Origin: Gracilaria domingensis
Taxonomy: Eukaryota > Rhodophyta > Florideophyceae > Gracilariales > Gracilariaceae
NCBI GenBank assembly: GCA_022539475.1
Contig: VCMS01000097.1
Location: 169,354 to 233,353, forward strand
Reading direction: 5' to 3'
DNA length: 64,000 nucleotides
Every line of letters begins with the position of its first letter. Within the stretch, counting starts at the first letter, position 1. A model generated the notes under the pieces. It had not been told where the DNA came from. It worked only from the letters and a program-made list of their open reading frames with translations, and did not search any database. Below are positions 31,859-42,910 of this stretch, piece after piece. The position numbers and the translations under genes were made by a program.

Positions 31859-33703
31859 CTAAAGTACTTCGACGGCGTTGTTTTTATTATTAGTACTTCT
31901 CTTCTGTCCGACAGCGCTTCTCTCCGTCATCGAATCAGAGTTCAAAGGACGAACAGACACACTCTCTCCATAAATAACAGCTTGCTGCTGTTGCCCAACA
32001 GCGCCACGTAGATTGTGATAGGACGACAATGAGCGGAAATCGCGATGCCTACTGCGAAGAGCAACACTTGAATCATCAATTCCTGCGGCCTTCAACTGAC
32101 TTATCACTGTTGCTCGAAAGCCGTGCATAGTCATGTGGTCAAACACACCCTCGCTCTTGATACCTAAAGCAGCACATGGCTCGGTGAGGTATGTCCCTAT
32201 TGTGTTCTTACCAAGATTCCCATTCTTAAAGAAACTTTCTCGGCGACCTGCGCGATAGTTCACTGCGCCCAGAAATTTATCTTCGGGACCTTGAAACTTC
32301 CCGACAATGCCCACGTACTCCGCAATGTCTGGAAATGGATTCACAGCTCCATCGTAGAAGAACATATCAAACACCAGAATCTCATTTGCTGTAGCATTAA
32401 CCATCGCAAGACCGCCACTACGCGTCTTAGAGGCTCCATCACGATCGCCAATCTGCGGCACATTTCGCCAGGCTTTCACACCATCCCGTACTGTTTCAGT
32501 TACATCCTTCATTCGAAGACTCCACAACTCAGATTTTCGAAAGGCAGTCATGAGTACGAGATCGAGAAGAAGACGAGCCATAAACCCACGGGGTGTATTC
32601 TTAGACAGAAGTTCAGATCTGTAAAGCTTCGCAACATCCTCACTGGAAAGGTTGTTGTTATTTCTCCGGATTGCTCCGGCCGCTTGACGTTGTCGGATTT
32701 TGTTGTCGAGAGCAGCAATAACCCCGGTTTTCTTGTCCCCGAAAACCTTACCGGAGAACAGGTTCAGCTCATAACCCCACTCTGCAAAAAAAGGTCCTTG
32801 TATACCAGCAACATAGGTCTTCAAGGTTCCAGTTGCAAGTTCTTCTCCCGTACGTTGATTTCGATTGTGCGCCAAAAACTCAATGACTGCGCTATTAATT
32901 TTCTGAAGTTGCCATTCCTCCCAATCACAAAACCCAGAATGCAAAGGGATATTCTGTTTATCCTTGAACAGATCAAAACTTGTCAATGGAACAATTTGTA
33001 CCTCAAGACTTTTGTGGCGGTGCTGAGGTGCACCGGGGTCGTCCAAGTCAGCGAGCAATGGTTGTCGTAATACACCGTAATGTTTTGCGTAGCAACTGCA
33101 AAAGACAGAGAGAGCAGATTTCGTGTAACGTAGGTTGTTTCTCGGAATATGGTGACCCAGTAGTTCTTGTCCCTCTTTTGAGAGATCTAAATTGTTGTTT
33201 GCCTTCGACCGGCAAGAAGAAGTCGGTTCAGTGATCGTCACAGTTTGTGGTGTCTCTGTGGTGTTCCTTTCGGAAGTGATCACAGCACCCAGTTTCTCAA
33301 CTTCTTCTTGGTCGTGGTCGAAAGAAATGTGGGCTGCAGATGCGCAAGGAGGATAGCGACTGTGTTTACCACGTTCAACAAGAGGAAGTATACAGTCCTC
33401 GCCAATCGCTACATTGTAGGCACTGGGGGGAGGTGTGGGAGAAACTGCATCGCCTGATGCATGCGAGGGAGTGATCAACTTCGTGTGGTGTAGGGTCGAT
33501 GCTTCTGGAGGAGATGGTGTTGAAGGGATAATACGGTTGACGAACGATGGATTTGAGCCTGCAAATGCATCGGAGAACGTTGCCAATGGATCGTCAGGGA
33601 GCAAAGATGGAAAGGCGATGTCATCATGTTCATACAGAGCATGTATAATGCATTCACAAGGACCAGTGCACTCGCACGAGGAAGGTGGAATGTTTCCTTC
33701 CAT
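31859..33703 (-). CDS. Crypton-like tyrosine recombinase
   Basis: 614 aa from ATG 33703, intact. The N-terminal ~160 residues are low-complexity. The catalytic half has the tyrosine-recombinase residues: Arg389 (TAFRKSEL), His527-x-x-Arg530 (MHGFRATVISQLKAAG), His553 (RSRHRD) and Tyr562 (LSSYHNL), i.e. R, HxxR, H, Y in correct order. Residues 185-320 look like the SAM-like core-binding domain. A lone eukaryotic tyrosine recombinase without RT nearby fits Crypton DNA transposons, which move by site-specific recombination. DIRS or Ngaro are less likely because no RT of that type is seen. Hairpin repeats lie 290 bp past its stop. Only about 100 bp separate its start from the gag of copia element 4. 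Confidence 0.82.
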   Translation of the reverse strand: MEGNIPPSSCECTGPCECIIHALYEHDDIAFPSLLPDDPLATFSDAFAGSNPSFVNRIIPSTPSPPEASTLHHTKLITPSHASGDAVSPTPPPSAYNVAIGEDCILPLVERGKHSRYPPCASAAHISFDHDQEEVEKLGAVITSERNTTETPQTVTITEPTSSCRSKANNNLDLSKEGQELLGHHIPRNNLRYTKSALSVFCSCYAKHYGVLRQPLLADLDDPGAPQHRHKSLEVQIVPLTSFDLFKDKQNIPLHSGFCDWEEWQLQKINSAVIEFLAHNRNQRTGEELATGTLKTYVAGIQGPFFAEWGYELNLFSGKVFGDKKTGVIAALDNKIRQRQAAGAIRRNNNNLSSEDVAKLYRSELLSKNTPRGFMARLLLDLVLMTAFRKSELWSLRMKDVTETVRDGVKAWRNVPQIGDRDGASKTRSGGLAMVNATANEILVFDMFFYDGAVNPFPDIAEYVGIVGKFQGPEDKFLGAVNYRAGRRESFFKNGNLGKNTIGTYLTEPCAALGIKSEGVFDHMTMHGFRATVISQLKAAGIDDSSVALRSRHRDFRSLSSYHNLRGAVGQQQQAVIYGESVSVRPLNSDSMTERSAVGQKRSTNNKNNAVEVL

Positions 33704-33803
33704 CGCTCCGCTGCGGTTGATTGGCAGTGGGATTCCAACAATGCGATAAGCACGTTATATCAAAAACCTCGCGCGATAACGGGGCACTCGGTTGCTGATA
33801 TAA

Positions 33804-36800
33804 CTCATACTTTGGCCACAGAAAGGGTTTCTGGAAAGTGACAAAATTCGCATCAAACCCTTCGAAGAGAAGGATGATTACAAGCTCTGGCGTATTCGCA
33901 TTGAAGCTACTTGTGACGCCAAAGGAGTCGGAAACGCTCTTCTGATTTCGCGTAATCCTTTCAGCGCTGATGATGAAAAGCGTGAAGAGTTCATTCAAGC
34001 CCAGAAGAAGGCAAGTGGCATAATCGTGTCTGCACTGTCGAATGAAGCATTAAGAGTGGTCCAAACAGAAATTGGGAACCCTAACAAAATGCTGAAACGA
34101 CTGGACAACCGATATGCCTCGACCTCAACTGCTTCTCGTAAATCCAAGATTTGTGAGCTTGTGACACTACGATACACTGACGTCTCCAAAAATCTTGGTA
34201 AGCATGTTGACAAGATGGCCAGCTTAGTTGAACAACTCAACGGCATGGACACAAAGCTACCTGAAGAACTCTCTGTGGCACTTCTTGTGGCATCTGTAAA
34301 AGCACCACAGCTACATGCAGTGTGTGCTGCCATTAAGACCGTAACATCTGAGAATCTTACTTGGGATTTGGTTACATCGCGTCTACTCGATGAACACCGT
34401 GACCTGCCCACTAGCAGAACCGAACAAGCCCATGCAGCAAAATCGAAGTGTGGTATCTGTAAGAGACGAAACCATACCACTTCCAACTGCTTTCTAAATC
34501 CGAAGAACCCCAATAATCGTCTCAACCTGAGCGATTCGGAGAAGGATACAAGAAATGAAAGCAGTAGCCGTTCTGGATCTCGCGACCAGACACCCAATAA
34601 CAAGCAGAAGTCCAACGCATCTGCAAATTCTGGAAGTAATCATCGAACTAGAGCTGTTGTCGCCCATGCAATGCTGGCGCGCCCAAGTTCTGATGGGCTC
34701 CTCATGCTCGACTCGGGTAAAACGACTCATCTCACTCCTGACCATAAGGATGTCCACGGAATCGAATCATGCTCGATTCCCATTGCACTTGGAGACGACT
34801 CACAGATTGTCGCAACTGAACAAGGCACAAGGACAGTCCAATAGCAGTATGACAACACGGCTACATCGGTCGATCTGAGCAGCACTCTAGTGTCGCCTGA
34901 CATTGCTATGAGTCTATTGTCAATTCCGGCACTCACGTCAAAACAGATTGCCGTTCTGTTTATGCCAGATGCTGCTTTTCTAATTGACTTGACGGAAGAC
35001 TTTCAAATCATTGGTACAGCGCCAAAACATCCGGATGGGCTCTACTATATACCTACTTCTCCAAATGCTCCATCAGATTCCCGTCAAGTGAGCAGCTCGG
35101 TCCACAGCGTGATGATGGCTACCATTCCTAAGGTGTCCCAACACAGCAACCGCTTTGCTGTGCTTTCCTCTTTAGAAGATGACTGTAATTCTTCTGTCAA
35201 TTCTGAACCCAATGCAGAAGATGAAGCACCTCTTGTTGACATCAGCTCCGAAGAGGACGAAGAATCGGACATCAGAGATACCGAACACCAGAATACAGAC
35301 ACCATCAACGATCTCCCGACCCTTGTTGACGATACAGTTGATGTAACCTCGGTCGACGAGCAAATCGTCAACCTATGGCATCTTCGGCTCGCTCATGCAG
35401 GCTCTCATGATGCAATCGCTCGCATGCTTCGTCGCAACCTTCTCCCGCCGAACCCAGCGTTTGACACTGAATGTATCCCGTGCACTAAAGGTAAGTTCCG
35501 TAAATCTTTTTCTGGTAGTCTAACCTCAAAACTCAAACCTGGACATCTTCAGGTTCTCCCGAGGCGAATTTGTGGCTGAACGCAATCAGAGAAGAATTCA
35601 GCACCATCACCGCACTGAAGACCTATCGTAATGCAGATCCGGACCACGGCCCACCTATTCCATCAGGAGTCATTCTACGTCTAAAACGCGACCACAACGG
35701 CAAACCCTCACGCTTTAAAGCTCGTTTGGTTGCTCGCGGCAATTTTCAAACGGATTGTGAGAAGGACAGCCTCTACACACCAGTTCTGAATTTCGAGTTA
35801 TTCCGTCTCCTCCTTGCCTACTCACAATCGCAAGGATGGGACCGCCAACACGTGGATATCAAAGGCGCCTTCCTTCATGCCACCATACCATCCGAGAGCC
35901 CTATTTGGATACGGCTTCCCAAGATTCCCGGCATTGCGGAGGCTGACGGTCGCGTTGTTCAACTCGTGAAGTCCCTTTACGGCACCCGCGAAGCTCCTCG
36001 CCTGTGGTTCGAGAATCTCTCAACGTATCTTCGGTCCATTGGTCTCACTCAAGCCCAGTCCCATCCCTCCCTATTTACGTACACCTGCTCGGACGGTATG
36101 CTTGTGCTCTTGGTCTACGTTGGTGACATTTGCCTCTTTGGATCTGCCAAATTGACGGCGTGGATGAAGAAGAAGCTCTCCGACAACTACGAAGTTAGTG
36201 ATCTTGGAAAGGCTAATCTTTACCTTGGTGTCTCTATTGATGAATCGGCTTCTGGGACTCGTTTGCATCAACAGCCGCTCATTGACAAGATTATTACGCT
36301 CTCATCTATGTCGGACGCAAAACCAGTTGCTACACCCCTTCCAGAAGGCCCCTCCCTTTATGCACCGCGGCAGATACCGAGTGCAAATGAAGCGTTGGCT
36401 ATGGCTAATGTTCCATACAAGCAAGTTCTTGGCTCGTTGTTGTTTCTCAGCACTCGCACACGCCCAGACATTGTCACTGCAGTATCTATGTTGGGGAAAT
36501 TTGCCTCGCACCCGCGCCCAGAACACTGGCAAGCCATGAAACATGTTGTTCGCTACCTGAAGGGTACCAGGACAATTGGTTTACTCATTTTGCCCGATGT
36601 GAAGCCCCACGTCATTGCGTAGTCCGACGCTGATTGGGCACGGGACCTTGACAAGCGTCGATCCAGGGGGGGTTACGTACTTTTTCTGGACAGCGTACCG
36701 GTGATTTGGAGCTCAAAGTTGCAGAAGTCCACCGCACTTTCAACATCGGAGGCAGAGTTCTACGCCATGTCGGAATGTATCAGGGAACTGCACTGGGTTC

Positions 36801-37091
36801 GAAACATCTTAGAAGAGATTGGCAATCCTATCAGCTATGCCATTCCCCTATTTCAGGACAACTTGGGCACAATTTGTTGGTCGAAGGAATGCTTAGGACT
36901 ACGCAGAGTCAAACATATCGACTTGCGCTATTATCATGTTCTAGAAGCTGTGAAAAAGAAGACTGTTGATATACAGTATGTTCCTTCGGCGCAAAACCTG
37001 GCGGACATTTTTACGAAGTCATTGACGGGTTCTACGTTCGTGACTCATCGCAATTCTCTTTGCAATTCTCCCGTTGTCAGTCGAGGGGGGA
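33804..37091 (+). pseudogene. Ty1/copia element 4 gag-pol remnant with integrase core deleted
   Basis: A different copia lineage from elements 1-3. Gag runs in one frame from 33804 with a canonical CX2CX4HX4C knuckle (CGICKRRNHTTSNC, about 34450). Stop TAG at 34842-34844, then the same frame carries protease-like and pre-integrase finger sequence (LWHLRLAHAGSHD, CIPCTKGKFRK) to about 35545. There the frame shifts straight to RT, so the DDE integrase core is missing. RT (35570 on) has HVDIKGAFLHA and LYGTREAPRLWF, but the active-site box is YVGD rather than YVDD. Another TAG at 36620-36622 falls at the start of RNase H (SDADWARD), which ends at 37096. Non-autonomous, dead copy. No 5' LTR seen. 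Confidence 0.88.
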
Positions 37092-37372
37092 TGTGAGCAC
37101 GAGAACACACTGTTTGTATTTGAGTTGCATTTGTATTTGAGCACGAGAACACATTGTTTGTATTTGAGTTTGCATTTGTATTTAAGTTTGCATTTGAATT
37201 TACTATCGTGAGCTACCATATCTTAAGTACGCTACTATGTTTACGAGACCATTTCAGTCTCTATAAAAATCGGTGAAACAAAGTCATCCTACTTTGTTTC
37301 ACCCCCAGCTCTTCTGTGAAGTCAAACTGTACTAAAACCAATTCGCGATTATAACTTCTGTTCTCGTCAGCA
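37092..37372 (+). repeat. 3' LTR of copia element 4
   Basis: Follows a polypurine tract (cgaggggggA, 37082-37091). Starts TGTGAGCACGAGAAC and ends GTTCTCGTCAGCA, giving a short imperfect inverted terminal repeat with TG...CA ends. Contains a 44-bp tandem duplication (TGAGCACG at 37094 and 37138) and a TATA box (CTATAAAAAT, about 37261-37270). Sequence right of it resumes inside gag of copia element 3. Confidence 0.75.
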
Positions 37373-40300
37373 TCGGCTGTCTCCGTCCCAGAAGGCAGGC
37401 TATTTCTTGAATATCCTCGATGGTCCGGCTCGCACATTCTTCTTCACGAATGCTCGTGTAGTGCTGTCAGCTGCAGATGACAGTCACAGAGGGCCACGGT
37501 AACACCTCCGCAGTGCCAGCTTGTGGAACACATGCACTGGAGCGGCCATAGCTCAGTCGGTAACCATCTTCGTGTGCTTTTTGTGTGATCTGGGGGTCCT
37601 GGGTTCGAGCCCCAGCTCTGCTTTGCTCCCCTCACGGCTCACCATAGCTCGTGATGACATGACATTCGAGGACATGGCAGTACTCATGACTAACGAGTAC
37701 AACAGCAACGCTCGTCAGATTCAAGTGTATGGGATGTTGAATACACTCTGAATCGAGAAAGTGATGTCCGAAAATGACTTAAGCACCTTTTCAGAAGCAC
37801 TCACAAAGGTGGTTAGCATGATCGAAGAAGTAGCTCCACAATGTCCCCCGCATTTAAGGTCGGAGGCGCACAAAATCGGGTACCTTAGAAAGGCCGTTCT
37901 CGGAATCAATTGGGCCAAGTTACCAATCGGCAATATCCTTATTTCCAAGTACACGTTCAACGGCTTTATTACCGCGCTTCACGAAAACCTCCGACTTGAA
38001 GAGGAAATCAATGAAGTCGTGAAACGCTCCGATACACACATTGTCGAGGATGAAGAACCATTATGCGAACAATACGGTCGTAATCCCAAGCAAGTGCGCA
38101 AGCATAACCCTCGTGAAATCTATAACTTCCCAAACGCCCGTCATAAGGGACCGACCCGCTACGGTAACTACCGCTCTTTCAAAGAAAGCCGCCGTCGCGG
38201 AGAATGCCATCGTTGTCACACCATGGAAACCAGGCCACCGATGCAAACCTGGTGCTATCAGACACCATGTCCGCCAACGTTTTTTCAAATCCGTATATAT
38301 CGTATCTGATCTGGTTCTTACAATGGAGGGCGAGCAGAATGATAACGATGCATCAGAAAATATTGTGGAGCACACAGATGCAATTCTCGAAGAGACCTTG
38401 CTTTTCGACAAGCTTACGTCCCGTAATATAGACCCCTCTGAGAACGCTATCGAAGCTACCGATAAGGAATGGTTCACCAATCACCTATCCGCCACCATGA
38501 ACGAATCCAATCTCGACCTACCACCGGAACGTACGCATGGCGCGGATTTTCATTAGGACGTCGGGAGCTCAAGCCTCCCCTTCGCCATCCAGCACGTTGG
38601 GTAGCTTCCAAGCTAGCTCCCTATTTGAGGAGAAAACCCCCTGACAGCATTGTAGAAATTGATCTCACCCATATCTATTGTACGAAACTGTCAAAATCCA
38701 AGACCCAATCTCGCATGTACGGATTCTGCGTGGACATCGGTGCCCCACGATCGGTCATCGGCGTCAAGGAACTCCGTCGCATTTTCTCAAGCTTGAAAAT
38801 GTGCGTCCTAGATCTGCGTAGGGTGCCATCTTGCACACGTTTTCGATTTGCGGATGCCAACTTCGATTCACTGGGTCAAATCACTATCCCCCTCTCCACC
38901 CCTCCCAACATACCACCCATTCTCGTCTCTCTAGAAGTGGTCAAAGCAGATCCCCGCTCTTCTCGGAATGGACATCCTCGACAGATGATCCTTACTTGCG
39001 GATACCGTGGCGAACAGGCTGGTCAAGAGATCATGCATACAACCCCCGGATGGTGAGCCCACATAATCCGATGATTGGTTTGTGCCATTGCAAAGAGCAG
39101 GCAGACGTCACTTGTATGCCGAAATGCTTCTGCCAAGCAAGTCCTAATTCACCCGCACACAACTGCACAAACTACAAAAGCAATTATTACACCCGTCAGC
39201 GGACAAACTGTTCAACCTTCTGAAACGGTCAAAACCTGAAGATTCAACCCCGGAAACTCATGTGATTCTAAAAGATCTCACCAAACGCTGTGATCCCTGC
39301 CAGCGGATCCAAAATGCTCCCACAAGCTTCCGCGTTTCCGTCGGATCAGAGAACGTTTGCTTCAACGAAAAGATTCTTCTGGACATCATGTACATCGATA
39401 GGAAACCGATCTTGCATATCGTCGACGCAGACACGCATTTCTCCTCTGCTGCATTTATCCCAGATGTATCCACGAAGACCATTTGGAAAACAATACTGCT
39501 ATTCTGGGTCTCTATATATACTGGACTCCCGAACAAGATGCTCGTCGACCAAGGGAGCGCGTTTGGAAACCTTTTCATTGACATTGCCGCATCCTCGAAC
39601 GTGCATGTTGATCGCACAGGAGTGCAGGCTCATTCATGTCTCTCCATCAATGAGAGATATCACCAACCATTGCGCCAAACATATCGCAAGGTCATGGCCC
39701 ATGAACCAAACACTGACCCTCATCTCGCACTCGCTGTATCGGTCAAGTCAATGAACGACACATTAGGTCCTGAGGGTCTGCACCCTTCCGCACTTGTATT
39801 TGGCGAAATCCCACCTGTCTTTACGAGATCACAACCCCGTACTCCGCGAGCTACTCTTGCAAACCGCGCTGAAATCGCGATAACGGCTCGAACGGAAATG
39901 CAACGCATCATGTCGAAACTCAAGATTGACCGTGCTCTCCGCCACAAAGTACCGCCCGCTGCAAATACGACCTATTTTCCGAGAGATAAAGTGCTCGTCT
40001 GGAGGGAGAACATCGTCAACAATCGAATAGGCGAGTGGCTTGACCCCTTCACCGTCAGTTCCATAGAAACTGACAAGAAGATGGCATACGTTCAGGATGT
40101 TCCAATTGGAGCTGCTACCCCATTCGGCTTAGCGCAAATCAAACGCTATTACGAGCCCGAAACTCTTGCCAACTCGTTCTTCCTCGACCTTCACAACTCG
40201 CTGTCTACCTTTGGCTCCCCACGCGAAGGCTATGTATACCTTACCGAAATACTTGACAGGAACGACCCTCGCGTCCTATCCGAGCAAATGACCGAAGCCA

Positions 40301-41766
40301 AAAAGGCTGAAATCAAAGGTCTGTTAGAGGGAGGCACATTCAAAGTCATTCTCCGCGAAGAGATACCATCAGACGCAAATATCCTTCCCTGTCATTTCGT
40401 ATTCGCGATCAAATCCACCGAAGATGGTAAGATCAAGTATCGTCGTGCTCGATATGTAATTGGCGGCCACCGCGATAGACTGAAGAACCTCATGGTACAT
40501 AACTTAGCCACACTACAACCGCAATCCATCAGACTACTCCTTGCACTGGCTGCTATCTTCGGATTCAAAATTTGTACATCGGATATTACGCAAGCATACC
40601 TCCAATCTGCCGAACCTCTCTCGCGCGAAGCCTTTATCACCAAGCCCGTCCCCGAACTCGAGCTTGAACCATCTCAGTACCTCAAGCTTTTAAAACCTCT
40701 ATATGGTTTATGCGAGTCTGGAGACCTCTGGTTCAAGACACTAGACTCTCACCACAAACAAACGCTGGGCATGACACCGCTCAGATCGGATCCCGCTCTC
40801 TACTACTCTATGAACAACGACCTACTACAAGATTTGTCTGGATGTCACGTAGATGACTGGATACGTGCAGGAGACGACCGCTTGAAGTTTATTTGTGATA
40901 TGAGCAAGACGCAATTCAAAATGAAGGAGGAGCAATCACCACCATGTCTCTTTACTGGATTTTTGCTGAACCACAATCAGGACGGCTTCATCGAAATGGA
41001 ACAACATTCCTACCTGCGCAAACTAAAAGAGCTCTAACCAACCGATTCATTTTCAAGGTTCCGATCTATGCGTATGAAATTTGGGTGGCTCTCTAACACC
41101 CGTCCTGATTGTCTTTTCGAAATTTCGCAAATGGCGCAGGTTACGCAGGAGTACTTTGAGAAGAACAGAAGGGCACTCATCGCTCAGCTTAACAAAACCA
41201 TTCGATAAGCCAAGTCGAACCTTGCAGCTATGGCGTTTCCTTCATTGCACCTGCCTTCCCTACGATTGATTGGTTTTTCGGATTCCTCATTTGCAAAAAA
41301 CCAAGATTTCACCTCTCAGCTTGGTCATATTTGCCTTCTGGGTGATGAGACCTGGAAAGTCATTCCGGTTCACTTCACGTCATACAAATCGAGACGTGTA
41401 ACACGATCAGCAATGGCAGGTGAAGTAATCGCATTCTCAGATCTCTTCGACGTGGCTATCATCTTGGCCACAGAACTAAAAGTTCTGCTTGGGAGACATG
41501 TTCCAGTGCAACTATTTACCGATAGAAAATCACTCTTCGACGTTATCTCTGAGGGATCTGGAACCTCAGAAAAACGCATGATGTTGGACATCGCAGCAGC
41601 CCGCGAAGGATTCAAGTTGAAGCTGATATCTGACATCGGTTTTGTGCGAAGCTCTCATAATATTGCGGACGGCCTAATCAAGCGCATGCAACAAGCTTCC
41701 CTCAGAAATTTGTTATCATCTGGTTTTCTTTCGATTACACCAGGGCAGTGGATTGTACGACGATGA
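37373..41766 (+). pseudogene. Ty1/copia element 3 gag-pol remnant, interrupted by LTR element 4 and a SINE
   Basis: Same lineage as elements 1 and 2 but more decayed. The gag frame starts abruptly at the LTR (RLSPSQKAG, compare RLSDEERAE in element 1), is interrupted by the SINE at 37457-37646, resumes, meets TGA 37749-37751 and shifts frame in the zinc-knuckle region (CHRC, about 38206). The protease has DIGAPRSVIG at about 38740. Integrase plus RT is open from 39262 to 41037: Asp in LLDIMYID, Asp in LVDQGSAF, Glu in NERYH; RT LKPLYGLCESG and HVDDW. In-frame stops at 41035-41037 and 41206-41208 precede RNase H (GFSDSSFAK, 41270 on). Its 5' part is missing, consistent with insertion of element 4 and loss of the left half. 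Confidence 0.88.
37457..37646 (+). mobile_element. tRNA-derived SINE, 190 bp, inside gag of copia element 3
   Basis: Same element as 28709-28898, same orientation, ~97% identical. Flanked by GCTCG on both sides (37452-37456, 37647-37651). The interrupted gag codons rejoin in frame (N-A-R-D-D) across it, which fixes the element ends exactly. A and B boxes present at about 37550 and 37603. Confidence 0.9.
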
Positions 41767-41778
41767 AATTTTTTTATG

Positions 41779-42807
41779 CTACTCTTGCCTATAGAATTCC
41801 CGTACCTCAGCAACATACAACCCCTCGACACCATCCCCACCACAGGCCTTAATAGCCTCTGCTGATAATTCGAGAGTGTGTTTTTCTTCATTATCCAATA
41901 CTTCTACCTCATCTACAAGCACACAGTGATCCACTTGGTTGCCGGCCCTCAAACGGACCAAAAAGACACCCTTCTTCCGTGTTCCGAGCCATTGGAATTT
42001 GTCCCTCTTGAATTTTGGTTCTCTTATTTTTTTCAAGTTCAGCCTCGGCGACACTCTATGGAGTGAGCACTGGGTGGTACCAATGGATTTAAATTTCAAC
42101 TCTTCCGCTTGAACCATCGCCTTCCACCCTTGTGCAATTTCGAGATTCGCAACTCTGCCCACTGCATTTGCTACCGAGAACTGCAAACATCCTCCTTTCA
42201 TTTCTGGAATTACCATAATCGCACTCTGCTTATGGAACGCACGCGCGGTCTTGCTCTCCCCTCGCGCGCCTGGACCAACTTTTGCAACCGAAAACCCGGG
42301 ATGCAATGTGCACCATCGTTTGAGCGAGTTTCGAATAACAACACTCGCTCTTCTTCGATTCCCCTTGTGTATTCTAGGAACGGGTGCAGGTGGGAGGGGT
42401 AACCTTTTCGCCGTTTCCGTTTCGCCATTCAACTCAAATGACACATATCTCCAACCTGAGGTCTGCAAGGACTCAACATCAATTGGGAATCTAGATTCAA
42501 TTCGATTTTGGTTGCTACACATGGCCCCAAACTGAAGTCCACGGCACCCTGTTTCGAATCGCCCCGGCTTGTACGCCATTATTTTCTCTATTGCCCATCT
42601 TCTCTTCTCACTATCTACCCCTCTTCGCACTGGCCTTGGTTTTTGTATCTTCGTTTTGGTCCCCTTACTACTGCTGTCCTTCAGGATCAGCTTGGCAGTA
42701 CCACGCAGCGCGGTATTACTCTTATCACTGGTTTTCTCCTGCTCGCTCAATGGCTGCGTTACCTTGGAGCTTTTTAACCCCATGCTGCTGTCAAAGTTAT
42801 GGAACAT
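41779..42807 (-). CDS. unknown protein with possible papain-fold (Cys/His) C-terminal domain
   Basis: 342 aa from ATG 42807, intact. The N-terminal ~75 residues are Lys/Ser-rich and probably disordered, followed by a conserved-looking segment (YKPGRFETGCRGLQFGAMC). The C-terminal part has Cys207 in GGCLQFSVANAVG, His294 in NQVDHCVLVDEVEVLD and Asp299/305, an arrangement like the Cys-His-Asp triad of papain-fold peptidases (C39/OTU-like), with the beta strand GVFLVRLRAG before the His. This is inference from spacing; no family is recognised. A TATA box lies 92 bp upstream. It sits between copia elements 3 and 2, its stop 13 bp past the RNase H end of element 3, so it may be host or element cargo. 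Confidence 0.6.
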   Translation of the reverse strand: MFHNFDSSMGLKSSKVTQPLSEQEKTSDKSNTALRGTAKLILKDSSSKGTKTKIQKPRPVRRGVDSEKRRWAIEKIMAYKPGRFETGCRGLQFGAMCSNQNRIESRFPIDVESLQTSGWRYVSFELNGETETAKRLPLPPAPVPRIHKGNRRRASVVIRNSLKRWCTLHPGFSVAKVGPGARGESKTARAFHKQSAIMVIPEMKGGCLQFSVANAVGRVANLEIAQGWKAMVQAEELKFKSIGTTQCSLHRVSPRLNLKKIREPKFKRDKFQWLGTRKKGVFLVRLRAGNQVDHCVLVDEVEVLDNEEKHTLELSAEAIKACGGDGVEGLYVAEVREFYRQE

Positions 42808-42898
42808 GGCGTCATTCCATTCAGAAGTCTAGCCAGTACCACTACCGAACCCAGCACATATGATGCCGATGCCAACCATCTTTCTTCTCTTTCGATTG

Positions 42899-42910
42899 CT
42901 TTATATATAT
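42899..42910 (-). promoter_or_regulatory. TATA box of the papain-fold-like gene
   Basis: Minus-strand CATATATATAAAG, about 92 bp upstream of ATG 42807, the same spacing as the TATA box of the gene at 15092-16890. Confidence 0.5.

Noticed and set aside
31316-32011. 231-codon plus-strand open frame overlapping the end of the recombinase gene
   Set aside because: It runs through the 42-bp hairpin repeats and antisense to the recombinase C-terminus; composition is repeat-driven with no protein character.
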